From Nocardia sp. NBC_01329 (GTDB lineage: Bacteria; Actinomycetota; Actinomycetes; Mycobacteriales; Mycobacteriaceae): a stretch of 64,000 nucleotides of DNA. Where the stretch lies: contig NZ_CP108381.1 of NCBI RefSeq assembly GCF_035956715.1, forward strand, positions 3,038,001 through 3,102,000, in the 5' to 3' direction. Made by a program: the position numbers and the translations under genes. This document shows, piece after piece, positions 1 to 8,333 of this stretch. The notes beneath the pieces were generated by a model. The model was not told the origin of the DNA. It searched no databases and worked only from the letters and a program-made list of their open reading frames with translations. The first letter of the stretch is position 1; the number at the start of each line of letters is the position of its first letter.

Positions 1-59
1 CACTACATTCCGCCTGCTGTTCAAACGGCAACAGGGTCGGTGCGCACCGACATGATAAT

Positions 60-683
60 TCAAGCGATTACTCCCCGAACAGAATACTCGGCAATTTCCG
101 CGGCAATCCGCTCCCGCTCAGCCGCCGAGTCCCGCGGCCCATCCGCCTGGAACCAGACGTGCATCCAATTCACCGTTCCCAGGACAGCCTTCACGAGAAT
201 GTTCGCGTCGGCGTCGCGAAACACACCGGCCGCGATACCGTCCTTGATCACCTCCACATAATATTCCTCGAACTGCCGTCGCATCGCGCGGATCTGCGCG
301 ATCGCCTCCTCTTTGTGACGGCCTTCGCTGGCCAGGCCCATCTCGATCTGATGTTGCGCCGGACCCATGTAAGTGTGTCTGTTCATGAGGTGCATCGCGT
401 GCTGCTGCACCATCGCATGCAGCTTATCTCTCGGACCGATATCATCCCGCTCGGCTACGGGCCCCACTGCCTCCAACGCCCACTCCAGCGCTTGATGATG
501 GATCCCGACGAATAAATCGCCTTTTGTCCGAAAATAGTGGTAGATGCGCCCCTTGGTGGCCCCGAGCAAATCCGCCACATCGTCGATCGAGGTTGCCGCG
601 TACCCACGCTCCGAGAATGCCTTCGCCGCGGCGTCCAAGATCTCCCTGGCACTCGCTTGCTTCTTGGGATCCAGTTTGCTCAT
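60..683 (-). CDS. TetR/AcrR-family transcriptional repressor
   Basis: Predicted DNA-binding repressor of 207 aa from the ATG at 683 (opening MSKLDPKKQA). The N-terminal helix-turn-helix is clear at about residues 12-60 (ILDAAAKAF, TSIDDVADLLGATKGRIYHYF), followed by an all-helical ligand domain. A GTG at 710 would add nine residues but lies against the dyad at 713-737, so I prefer 683. The same type of dyad lies before the crotonase gene at 3364 and before the ABC operon starting at 9466, so this protein is the natural candidate regulator of all three. This TetR branch often responds to acyl-CoA or lipophilic ligands; the ligand here is unknown. Confidence 0.93.
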   Translation of the reverse strand: MSKLDPKKQASAREILDAAAKAFSERGYAATSIDDVADLLGATKGRIYHYFRTKGDLFVGIHHQALEWALEAVGPVAERDDIGPRDKLHAMVQQHAMHLMNRHTYMGPAQHQIEMGLASEGRHKEEAIAQIRAMRRQFEEYYVEVIKDGIAAGVFRDADANILVKAVLGTVNWMHVWFQADGPRDSAAERERIAAEIAEYSVRGVIA

Positions 684-712
684 CCGGCCGTTGCCAAATC
701 CTCGCGTCACCC

Positions 713-737
713 CTACATCCTACTCAGGCGGATGTAA
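713..737. promoter_or_regulatory. Candidate TetR operator, copy 1
   Basis: 25-bp imperfect dyad immediately upstream of the TetR gene, with arms CTACATCC and GGATGTAA around a CTACTCAG core. It matches the dyad at 9632-9656 at 20 of 25 positions by eye. Its position suggests autorepression. Confidence 0.6.
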
Positions 738-876
738 CATCGCGGGATTCGGGTCGCACCGCAATCGCCCATGTCGCATGCGCATGGCCGAGGGAGCGAC
801 CGAACATCTCTACCATGTCGAGCCCTACCGGGTCACGAGGGCGTTCCTCCGAACAGAGACATCGAATCCTTGCCAC

Positions 877-1068
877 TCATGCGCCACCCATCTCCGGCAT
901 CGGTCGACCTCCGGCCCAGCCGTGCGGGTCGAGCCACGGTCCGATCGCTTGCCAATCCTCGCTGGTCAGGTCGGGCGCGTCCGCCTCGCACCAGCAGCGC
1001 ATGCCCTTTCCACGCTTACCCGAGGTCTCGATGCGGGCACCGCAACCCGCGCAGTTGCGCGTGGTCAC
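877..1068 (-). CDS. Small cysteine-pair protein, function unknown
   Basis: 63 aa from a GTG at 1068 that overlaps the stop of the upstream gene by 4 bp (GTGA), a strong sign of translational coupling. Residues C6-x2-C9 and C25-x-C27 form two closely spaced cysteine pairs, as in small zinc-binding ribbons. The C-terminal half is acidic and tryptophan-rich (SEDWQAIGPWLDPHGW). I do not recognise the family. A longer in-frame ATG at 1089 exists, but the coupled GTG fits the spacing better. Zinc binding is inferred only from the cysteines. Confidence 0.55.
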   Translation of the reverse strand: MTTRNCAGCGARIETSGKRGKGMRCWCEADAPDLTSEDWQAIGPWLDPHGWAGGRPMPEMGGA

Positions 1069-1334
1069 CGGCGTTCCCCCAATTCGCATTGCCCAGCCTC
1101 GTAACGCAGGACTGCCTCCCGAGCCCTTCCCGGCCCCAGGGCGGAACGAGAAAACATATCCTGGCCCGCGTCCGGGTAGCTGCGCTTCGCCCATTCGTAC
1201 GCGTACAGGGCTCGCCGTAGCCAATGCGCGGGGCTGTCCCCGAACGAACTGTTCGGATACGGATCGTCCATTATCAGCGCTTCCATTGCCGCGTCGAATC
1301 CGGCCGGGTCCACAGTGATGTCTCGATCGTTCAT
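1065..1334 (-). CDS. Hypothetical protein, first gene of a two-gene unit
   Basis: 89 aa from the ATG at 1334 (MNDRDITVD), preceded by AAGGA at 5-nt spacing. ATG 1340 is an in-frame alternative. The sequence is acidic and helix-prone, with motifs such as HWLRRALYAYEWAKRSYPDAGQ. There is no signal peptide, membrane segment or recognised domain. Its stop overlaps the GTG of the cysteine-pair protein at 1068, so the two are probably co-expressed and may act together. Function unknown. Confidence 0.55.
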   Translation of the reverse strand: MNDRDITVDPAGFDAAMEALIMDDPYPNSSFGDSPAHWLRRALYAYEWAKRSYPDAGQDMFSRSALGPGRAREAVLRYEAGQCELGERR

Positions 1335-2215
1335 CGTCATCCTTGTCGATAGATAGGGTACGAGCCGGTCGGCGACGGATGCGGACACACACCGTCAGCG
1401 AACAGCCACCACACGATCGCGACCCGCGCACCGGCGATCGCGGCCAACGACCGTTCCCGCGAGACCCGCGGAGCGGCCGGGTACGGAACCTGGATGCTGT
1501 TCAGAGTGGGCGGATGCAATGCCCTGCCAGCCTCCCGGGAGCGCACACCGTAAACACGGGTCGAATGCCCCGAGGGCATACCTGTTTCTCCCGTCCGGCC
1601 TCCGGGCATGTCCCATTACCTCCCGTAGGACGATCGCCCCATCGGCCGGATTCAGACGGCCCGGCCGAGCACTTTTCGCAAATCCGACGGGATGGGCATC
1701 GGGTTCATCAGCCCGCGGCGGCGCGACCGGTGTTGCCTTCCGGGTAGCGGCCGGTGAGGGAGCCCGGGCCGGCGACAATGATTCGCACAACCTGACCGAA
1801 AGCCTCCCTGCGGTCGCGTAGCCACAGCGCGAGCGAGAGCATGGGGCTGAGCGCGCCGCATCGAAAAGGCACCCGTCCTGACGCGTACCGCCGCGAAACA
1901 ATCGAACCCGAAATAGGTTAAGTTGCAATACCGCGCCGTGGGAAGCTCCGCAGATGACAAGCGGTGCGCGAGCATTGACCGACAGCGATCGAGAACTGGT
2001 CGAGTTGGCGCGGCTCGTACCGCCGCGCCCATCGAGCTTCCCCTGGACGCCGACCGCATCGGACACAGTGTGAAGACTGCCGACCGGAATTCGGAGTGCG
2101 CGATTCCGGCGTTCTGATCGCTCGACAGCCGACGAAGGCAAGAGCGGTACGAGAGCCGCCCCGGACAACACCCGCCGGCCCTCGCCGGAGTTGGGCGGTC
2201 CTCGGGTGGAGCTGT
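1335..2215. other. Intergenic stretch with no confident gene
   Basis: About 880 bp upstream of the two-gene unit and downstream of the broken hydrolase. Long open frames here are arginine/proline-rich shadows of GC-rich DNA. The only candidate I would keep is the 39-codon ORF at 1954-2073, listed separately. Confidence 0.5.
1954..2073 (+). CDS. Possible 39-aa small ORF
   Basis: ATG at 1954 with GGAAG eight nt upstream, ending in TGA at 2071. The peptide starts MTSGARALTDSDRELVEL, with an acidic amphipathic stretch then a proline/serine-rich tail. It has no homologue I recognise and only modest coding-like third-position GC. It could be a small protein, a leader peptide or chance. Confidence 0.25.
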   Translation: MTSGARALTDSDRELVELARLVPPRPSSFPWTPTASDTV

Positions 2216-3067
2216 CTATCGCGCGAGGAGCTCGGCCAGGATTTCACGTGCGTTGGTCCATAGCAACGCACCGCCGGCGTCAGGCAGATAATGCCGGACG
2301 ACGTTCGGGATTCGAGCAGCAAGGGTGGCACCGTGGTCCGGAGAGTGGGTCGGGTTGCCGTCCAGGCCGCCGTACCACAGATGCACGCGGCTGGTCAGAT
2401 CCTCGACCCGGAAGGGCCAGCGCGCGAAGTGCAGAACCGTGTCGTGCGCATAGCCGGCCGAGCCCTGAGCGAAGCCCGCCTCCAGCGCACGACGGAAAGC
2501 CTTCGCGAACTGCGGTTGCAGGTAGATCTCACGGTCCACCTCGGGACTGCCATCGATGCTCAGCCGCCACAATGTCTCGGCATTTCCGAAGCTTGCGAAT
2601 TCGACCTCGGCCCCGGCAGGGTCGGCGGCTACCGAATCGACCAGTTGTCGCACATCGGGGGGCAGGGCCGATTCCGGATGAGCGAGCTCGTCGCCTCCCG
2701 ACACGATCGCTACCGCCGAAGTAAGCCCGCGCGCAGCGCAGGCGAGAGCGAACGGCGCGCCTTGCGAGAACCCTACGGTCGCGAGCTCCGCGAGGTCGAG
2801 TTGGCGGACGTCCTCGGCCCAGTCGAGAAGCGTGCGCCCGGGTACCCATGTGGAACTACCGAGACCGGGCCGTTCCACCGACACCAGCCTCACACCCAAC
2901 TCGGACAGCACGTCGGAGCCGAATCCCAGCCACCGCCCCCATCATGCTCCGGGGCAGAACAGAACCGGTCTGCCGTCCGCCGGTCCCCACTCCGCCCAAG
3001 CCAAGTCGCGCCCGTCCCGCAACACGGTGACTCCGATCCGCATCGGATCTTCGACAGTCACTTCCAT
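2216..3067 (-). pseudogene. Alpha/beta hydrolase gene interrupted by an in-frame TGA
   Basis: One reading frame encodes a complete alpha/beta-hydrolase-fold protein, except for a TGA at 2944-2942. Before it lies a normal N-terminus (LAWAEWGPADGRPVLFCPGA). After it the same frame continues with WGRWLGFGSD and the nucleophile elbow GFSQGAP, ending near 2216. The stop sits beside the oxyanion-loop glycine region, where related proteins usually have Gly, so GGA to TGA is the simplest explanation. A start at ATG 3067 is supported by AGGA eight nt upstream; 3076 and 3088 are alternatives. It is probably inactive, unless the stop is a sequencing error or is read through. Confidence 0.75.
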
Positions 3068-3263
3068 ATCACTCATCCTCGTCTGCATCCGCGCACAACC
3101 CAAGAGAATTCGGCGTAGCTGGGGTCCATCACGCGAAGACGTTGTGGGCCTGTCTCCCAACGCATCTGTGACGATCTCCTCGCCTGCACCGGGATGGTCG
3201 AAACCCGTCTCCCGAGCCGAGTACCGGAAATCGCCGCCCGCAACGGCGGGAGACCTGTTTCAT

Positions 3264-3288
3264 TGACATACTACTCGGTAGGTTGACA
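3264..3288. promoter_or_regulatory. Candidate TetR operator, copy 2
   Basis: 25-bp dyad with core CTACTCGGTAGG, flanked by TGACA at both ends, located 76 nt upstream of the crotonase start at 3364. It matches the copy at 9632-9656 at 20 of 25 positions. It also carries TTGACA-like hexamers, so it may overlap the promoter. Confidence 0.6.
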
Positions 3289-3363
3289 GTATGGGTCCCG
3301 TATTCGTTTCGTGCTGCCGGTCGGTGTCGACCGGGCGGCGTTCGCGTCCGAAGGAGACTTGGT

Positions 3364-4182
3364 ATGGACTACTCGAGCTTGGGGCCCGGTTTGCTGGTGG
3401 AGGCGGACGGGCCGTTGCGGATTGTGACAATGAACCGGCCCGAGGATCTCAACTCCTTCGATGACGGGTTACATACGGCGATGCGGCGCGTGTGGGAGTT
3501 GCTGGTGGACGACGAGGACGCGCGGGCCGTAGTCCTGACCGGAGCCGGCCGGGCGTTCAGCGCCGGCGGCCACGTGCCGAACTTCATCCGTAACCACAAC
3601 GACCTGGCGGCGCGGCGGCGAGATATCCGCGAAGGCGAGCGGCTGGCCCGCGCGATGCTGTCGTGTGAATTGCCGGTGGTGGCAGCAGTCAACGGCCCCG
3701 CGGTGGGGTTGGGCTGCAGTCTGGCAACCATGTCGGACTTCGTGGTGATGGCCGAGGATACGTTCATGAGTGATCCACATGTGGCCATCGGCCTGGTAGC
3801 CGGCGACGGAGGTGCCGTCACTTGGCCCTGGCTCACCAGCATGCTCACCGCCAAGGAGTTCATCCTGCTCGGCGACCGCTTGCCCGCAGCCGACGCCGCA
3901 CGGCTGGGACTCTGCAACCGCGTCGTGCCCGCCGACGAGGTGCTCGACACCGCCAAAGCCATCGCGCACCGCTTCGCCACGCTACCGGCTCAGTCCACAC
4001 GCGACACCAAGCGCGCACTCAACATGCACCTACTCGACTCGGCGAACACCGTCCTCAACTTCGCTCTCGCCGCGGAATACGAATCCTTCGGCACCGAGGA
4101 CATCAAGACCCGCGTCGCCGAATTCACCGCCAAGGCCACCCGCCGGGCCGACTCCACTCCCCAGGCCGAAAAGTCCTTGTAA
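3364..4182 (+). CDS. Enoyl-CoA hydratase/isomerase (crotonase) family protein
   Basis: 272 aa from the ATG at 3364, chosen because GAAGGAG lies seven nt upstream; the open frame extends further 5' but without a ribosome site. Crotonase fold: NRPEDLNSF at the start, first oxyanion loop FSAGGHVPNF, second loop VNGPAVGLGCSL. The residue equivalent to hydratase Glu144 falls in a DPH motif rather than PE, while the second glutamate lies in AKEFILLGDRL. Simple hydratase activity is therefore not assured, and isomerase or hydrolase activity is possible. It probably acts on an acyl-CoA in a degradation route. The dyad at 3264-3288 suggests control by the TetR at 60-683. Confidence 0.9.
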   Translation: MDYSSLGPGLLVEADGPLRIVTMNRPEDLNSFDDGLHTAMRRVWELLVDDEDARAVVLTGAGRAFSAGGHVPNFIRNHNDLAARRRDIREGERLARAMLSCELPVVAAVNGPAVGLGCSLATMSDFVVMAEDTFMSDPHVAIGLVAGDGGAVTWPWLTSMLTAKEFILLGDRLPAADAARLGLCNRVVPADEVLDTAKAIAHRFATLPAQSTRDTKRALNMHLLDSANTVLNFALAAEYESFGTEDIKTRVAEFTAKATRRADSTPQAEKSL

Positions 4183-4466
4183 CAACCGAGATGCGCCTCC
4201 TCCCACGGAAGCCCGAGGGATACCCCTGAATGCCCGGCTCACGTCGAATGTCTTCGCGGTAGGGTGTGATTCGTGACCACTGCGACAGAGGCGGACAGAC
4301 TCTGGCCACCGGTCCCCCGGTGGCTGCCCCGAGCCAGCGACACCGCGCCCTGACGGCGCGGTAATTCTTGCTGCTCTGAAGTCCACCGGCCGGACCCGCT
4401 GTCGTCCGCGCGGCCATCCCCTTTCTCGGATGTGCCGTCCGCTTCGCACTCAGTGGGAGTACCCCT

Positions 4467-5639
4467 ATGCCCAAGTGGTTGGCGGCGCTGTTCGCCGCCT
4501 CGTTCGTGTTCTATACCGACGACTATGTGATCGCCGGTGTCCTGCCCGAGATCGCCCGCGATCTCGGCGTGAGCCAAGCCGCCGCCGGTCAGCTCATCAC
4601 CGTGTTCGCCGTCACCGTCGCCCTGGTGGCGCCGATCGCCGCCGTCGTCGCGGCCCGCGCGCCTCGACGCCTGCTGCTGGTGGCGAACCTGTGCGCGTTC
4701 GTCGCTGCCAATGCGGCCGCGGCGGGTACATCGTCGTTCACCGTGCTGTTGATCCTGCGCGTCGCCGCAGCGGCAGCCGCCGCGGTCGCGACCCCGGCGC
4801 TGTTCGCCACCGCGGTCCAGCGGGCGCCCGCCGCGAAGGTCGGCCGCTATGTCGCGGTGGTGGCGCTGGGCGTCACCGGGTCCATCGCGGTCGGTGTGCC
4901 GATCGGCACCTGGATCGGTGGCATGTTCGGCTGGCGCGCGGTATTCGCCACCATGGCGGTGTGCGGCCTGCTCGCCCTCGCCGGTCTGCTGATCACGCTG
5001 CCGCGCGGGATATTCGGCGGTCCCGCGCCCGACTGGCGGGCCCAGCTACGCAGCCTGGGACGACGACCGGTGACCTTCGGTCTGCTGGCCAACATGTCGC
5101 TGATGACCGGCTCGATGATGATGCTCACCTACCTCGCGCCGTTCCTCACCGATGTCGCCGGAGCGGCTGTGGACGCCCGCGCCCTCTCCTTCGGACTGGC
5201 CGGTATCGCGGGCACCCTCGGCATGTGGGCCGGCGGCACGATGACCGACCGGCACGGCCCGGACCGTGCCCTGCTGATCGGTATGAGCGCCATCGCCGGG
5301 TCCATGGCCATCCTGTGGCTGCTGTGGGGCATGCGCCCGGTCCCGATGACGGCCGTGCTGCCTGTCCTCGCCGTGTGGGGTGCGGCCGCCTTCTGGAACT
5401 CACCCGCGATCCAAGCCCGGCTCGCCACCCTGTCCGGCCCCCTCGCCCCACAGGCGCTGGCGCTCAACACCTCCGGCACCTATCTGGGTGTCTCCCTCGG
5501 CGGTCTGCTCGGCGGTCTCGCCCTGACCACGTGGGGTTCGGGCGCACTGCCACCGCTCGCGGTCGCCTGCACCGTTCTCGCGCTGGTACTGCTGTCCAAC
5601 GCGAGCGAACCCGCCCGTAGAACACCGGCCCGCAAGTAG
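4467..5639 (+). CDS. MFS drug/arabinose efflux-type transporter (DHA1)
   Basis: 390 aa and about 12 hydrophobic segments from the first residues onward (WLAALFAASFVFYTDDYVIAG). It resembles the chloramphenicol-resistance/AraJ branch of proton-coupled exporters: the ALGVTGSIAVGVPIG segment matches the motif C (antiporter) region, and GMFGWRAVF follows. It has no operon partner. A strong hairpin follows 8 nt after the stop. The substrate cannot be inferred; physiological roles in this branch range from drug to sugar efflux. Confidence 0.9.
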   Translation: MPKWLAALFAASFVFYTDDYVIAGVLPEIARDLGVSQAAAGQLITVFAVTVALVAPIAAVVAARAPRRLLLVANLCAFVAANAAAAGTSSFTVLLILRVAAAAAAAVATPALFATAVQRAPAAKVGRYVAVVALGVTGSIAVGVPIGTWIGGMFGWRAVFATMAVCGLLALAGLLITLPRGIFGGPAPDWRAQLRSLGRRPVTFGLLANMSLMTGSMMMLTYLAPFLTDVAGAAVDARALSFGLAGIAGTLGMWAGGTMTDRHGPDRALLIGMSAIAGSMAILWLLWGMRPVPMTAVLPVLAVWGAAAFWNSPAIQARLATLSGPLAPQALALNTSGTYLGVSLGGLLGGLALTTWGSGALPPLAVACTVLALVLLSNASEPARRTPARK

Positions 5640-5647
5640 ACAGCCCG

Positions 5648-5680
5648 ACCGCCGGTGCGGAACCCACCCGCACCGGCGGT
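5648..5680. terminator. Bidirectional hairpin terminator
   Basis: Perfect 13-bp stem (ACCGCCGGTGCGG pairing with its complement) around a 7-nt loop. It sits between the converging MFS gene and ABC operon. No U-tract is seen, as is common in actinobacteria. Confidence 0.75.
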
Positions 5681-5754
5681 TCAGCCGCGCCAGGGAAGTC
5701 GGCGACACCGTGATGTCGCCCCGTGCCGAGACCGGATGCCCGCAGAGTCTCCCG

Positions 5755-6810
5755 TTACCGCTTCGCCCGAGGACTGCGCTTGCTGCTCAGCACCGCAGCG
5801 CTCACGGCAACGAGCAGCGCGAGACCGTTGAAAAGGTCTGTGACCCACAGCTGGCTGCCCATCAGTTGCAGGCCCTTGACACCGGTTGCCAGCAGCAACA
5901 GCGCGATAACCGCGCCCGCGACGTTGAATCGACCCACTTTGACCTGGGTCGTGCCGAGGAAACAGGCGGCGAAGCACGGCAGCATGTAAGCGGGGCCGAG
6001 AGTAGGGGCCACGTTCCCGATCTTCGCGGTGACGAGCACTCCGGCGACCGCGGCGAATGCACCCGTCACCACGAATGCCCCGAACACGTATCGGCCGGCA
6101 CGGACACCGGCCAGCCGGGATGCGTCCGGATTCGCCCCCACCGCGTAGGCGCGACGTCCGATGGGCGTGTGTTCGAGGACGTACCACACCAGCACGGCGA
6201 GGACGAGCGCGTACAGGGCGATGAGGGGGATGCCGAGGACCTGGTGGTTCGCGACACTTCGAAAGCCGTCCGGCACCGGCCCGATGAACTGGAAATTCGA
6301 GACGAGTTCGGTGATCGCCAACAACACCGAGCTCATACCCAGCGTCGCGATGAGACTGTTGATACCGATGACCGCCACGAAAACCGCGTTGACCAGTCCG
6401 ACCAGAACCCCGGCCACCAGGGTCAACAGCACCGCCAGGACAGGGCTCATATTCTGATGAACCATCAGTGAGCTACAGAGCACAGCACACATACCCAGGT
6501 TCTGGGCTGCCGATAGATCGAATTGACCGACAGCGAAAGTCACCAGCACGCCCAGCGCGAGAATCATCGTGACCGACTGGTCGCCGACGATGCTGTTGAA
6601 CGTCGCCAGGGTCGGGAACACCGAAGGCAGTTGGATCGAGAAGAAGGCGACGAAGATCGCCAACAGCAGCAATCCGCTGTACCGGGTAACCGGTGCACCG
6701 ATGATCTGCCGCAGTGTCCGGCGCGATGGCGACCTTGTGTCACCACGGCTGTGGCGCCCGGTCGCTCTGGGCGGGGTGCTGGTGATCTCGTGTTCGGAGT
6801 CGATGGTCAT
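5755..6810 (-). CDS. ABC transporter permease, ribose/xylose (RbsC) type
   Basis: 351 aa: a charged cytoplasmic N-terminus of about 40 residues, then about ten hydrophobic segments. Typical RbsC features are GQFDLSAAQNLGMCAVL early and the late cytoplasmic loop with RRAYAVGANPDASRLAGV. It is last in a three-gene operon; its start overlaps the ATPase stop by 4 bp. It would form the membrane channel with the 6807-8333 ATPase and the 8330-9466 lipoprotein. The family imports sugars, but the operator shared with a crotonase gene leaves other small molecules open. Confidence 0.93.
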   Translation of the reverse strand: MTIDSEHEITSTPPRATGRHSRGDTRSPSRRTLRQIIGAPVTRYSGLLLLAIFVAFFSIQLPSVFPTLATFNSIVGDQSVTMILALGVLVTFAVGQFDLSAAQNLGMCAVLCSSLMVHQNMSPVLAVLLTLVAGVLVGLVNAVFVAVIGINSLIATLGMSSVLLAITELVSNFQFIGPVPDGFRSVANHQVLGIPLIALYALVLAVLVWYVLEHTPIGRRAYAVGANPDASRLAGVRAGRYVFGAFVVTGAFAAVAGVLVTAKIGNVAPTLGPAYMLPCFAACFLGTTQVKVGRFNVAGAVIALLLLATGVKGLQLMGSQLWVTDLFNGLALLVAVSAAVLSSKRSPRAKR

Positions 6811-8333
6811 GAGTGCTCATTCCTTTGGGCGTCATCGGCAAAGTCTCGGATGGTCTCGCCCACGATGTGCTCGACCGACAGCTGCTCCTTGGTGAGCACA
6901 CTCTGAACAGCACCGCCACGCATGATCAAGACCCGGTCGCACACGGCGCACAGCTCCTCCGCGTCGGAGGACGAGAGCACTACTGCCCGGCCCTCGGCCG
7001 CCAGGCCCGACAACGCCTCGTAGATCGAAGCCTTGGCACCGGCATCCACTCCACTGGTGGGCTCATCCAGGAGAATGACTCGGGCATCGACACGTAACCA
7101 ACGCGCCAGCACCAGCTTCTGCTGGTTACCGCCGCTCAGTAGCGCCAGCGGTCGGTCGGGATCAGCCGGCATCACGTCGAGACGTTCGATCCACGGCCGG
7201 ACCACGCGTCGTTCCAGTCGGGACCCGAGCCAGCGAGCCGGACCCCAAGAGGGCAGACGGGGAAGTGTGACGTTCTCCCGCACTGTCCATTCGGGAATCG
7301 TCGCGAGCCTCTTTCGATCAGCGGGGGCGTAAGCCATACCGGCGCTGATCGAAAGTTCGGGTTTGTCGGCCGGCACGATCCGACCCGCGAGCCGGACTTC
7401 GCCTCGGCTGCGCCGCCGACCGCCGAAGGTCAACCCGAGCGCCTGGTCGTATCCGGAGCCGATCAGGCCGGTGACGCCGACGATCTCACCCGCGTGCACT
7501 TCGAGTGAGAAGTCGGCGACATCCTCCCCGGAGACCCCGGTCGCGGTGAGGAGTACCTCCGACGACGGCGACGGGGAACCCTGGGTGAACTCGGTCGGCC
7601 GCCGACCGATGATCAGTTCGACCAGTCCCTCGGTGTCGATGTCCTTCACCGGGCGGGTGGTGATCCGCCGACCGTCTCGCAGTACGGTCACTCGATCACC
7701 GATCTGGAACACTTCCCGGAGGCGATGGGTCACGTAGAGAACGGCCGTTCCCCGTGACCGCAGCCTCCGCACGAGAGCGAACAGCTGCTCGACCTGATGC
7801 TGCGGCAACGACGCGGTGGGTTCGTCCAACACCAGCAGCGCCGGAGTTCCGCCGGACACCGACATCGCCCGGACGATCGCGATCATCGTCTGTTGCCCCG
7901 GCGTCGCGTCGGCCACCGGCCTGCCAGGGTCGAGGTCCACCTCGAATTCGGACAACAACCGTGCCGCGGCCCGGCGCTCCCGCTGTCCGGACAACCACCA
8001 ACGACCCTGATAGCGACCGCCCAGCGCCAAATTGTCCACGGCGTCGAGTTCGGCCACCAGCCCCAGGTCCTGGTGAATGAAGGCGATCGACCGGGCGCTC
8101 GCTTTTGTGCTGCCCAACGTGACAGCAGCGCCGTTCACGGTGGCCGACGAGCCGGGATCAGGAGCGTGATAGCCGGCAAGGATCTTGATCAGCGTCGATT
8201 TCCCGGAGCCGTTCTGCCCGAGCAGGCAATGCACCTCGCCGCGCTGGATCTCCAGGTCGACGTTGTCGAGCGCCTTCTGCGCCGGAAACGTCTTCGACAG
8301 CGAGCCGATACTCAATACGGTGGTCGTATTCAT
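6807..8333 (-). CDS. Dual-NBD sugar-type ABC transporter ATPase (RbsA-like)
   Basis: 508 aa from the ATG at 8333, which overlaps the upstream stop by 4 bp; longer in-frame starts would run into the binding-protein gene. Two ATPase halves are present. The first has Walker A GQNGSGKST, a degenerate signature ATPGQQTM instead of the usual SVGQQQ/LSGGQ, and Walker B LLVLDEPTA. The second has the degenerate Walker A GLIGSGYDQ typical of RbsA C-halves, a good signature LSGGNQQK and ILLDEPTSG. The layout is as expected for carbohydrate uptake CUT2-type ATPases. Confidence 0.94.
   Translation of the reverse strand: MNTTTVLSIGSLSKTFPAQKALDNVDLEIQRGEVHCLLGQNGSGKSTLIKILAGYHAPDPGSSATVNGAAVTLGSTKASARSIAFIHQDLGLVAELDAVDNLALGGRYQGRWWLSGQRERRAAARLLSEFEVDLDPGRPVADATPGQQTMIAIVRAMSVSGGTPALLVLDEPTASLPQHQVEQLFALVRRLRSRGTAVLYVTHRLREVFQIGDRVTVLRDGRRITTRPVKDIDTEGLVELIIGRRPTEFTQGSPSPSSEVLLTATGVSGEDVADFSLEVHAGEIVGVTGLIGSGYDQALGLTFGGRRRSRGEVRLAGRIVPADKPELSISAGMAYAPADRKRLATIPEWTVRENVTLPRLPSWGPARWLGSRLERRVVRPWIERLDVMPADPDRPLALLSGGNQQKLVLARWLRVDARVILLDEPTSGVDAGAKASIYEALSGLAAEGRAVVLSSSDAEELCAVCDRVLIMRGGAVQSVLTKEQLSVEHIVGETIRDFADDAQRNEHS

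Noticed and set aside
524..1318. Long plus-strand open frame over the two small minus-strand genes
   Set aside because: Arg/Pro/Ser-rich shadow with no ribosome site; the opposite strand has two coupled small genes with better features.
1395..2171. 258-codon minus-strand open frame
   Set aside because: Composition of random GC-rich DNA, no start signal and no motif.
2942..2944. Selenocysteine readthrough of the TGA in the hydrolase
   Set aside because: No SECIS-like hairpin recognised, the family has no Cys/Sec at this position, and a one-base mutation explains it more simply.
4430..5620. 396-codon plus-strand frame over the MFS gene
   Set aside because: Extremely Arg-rich; it is the shifted reading of the transporter, which has clear membrane segments in the other frame.
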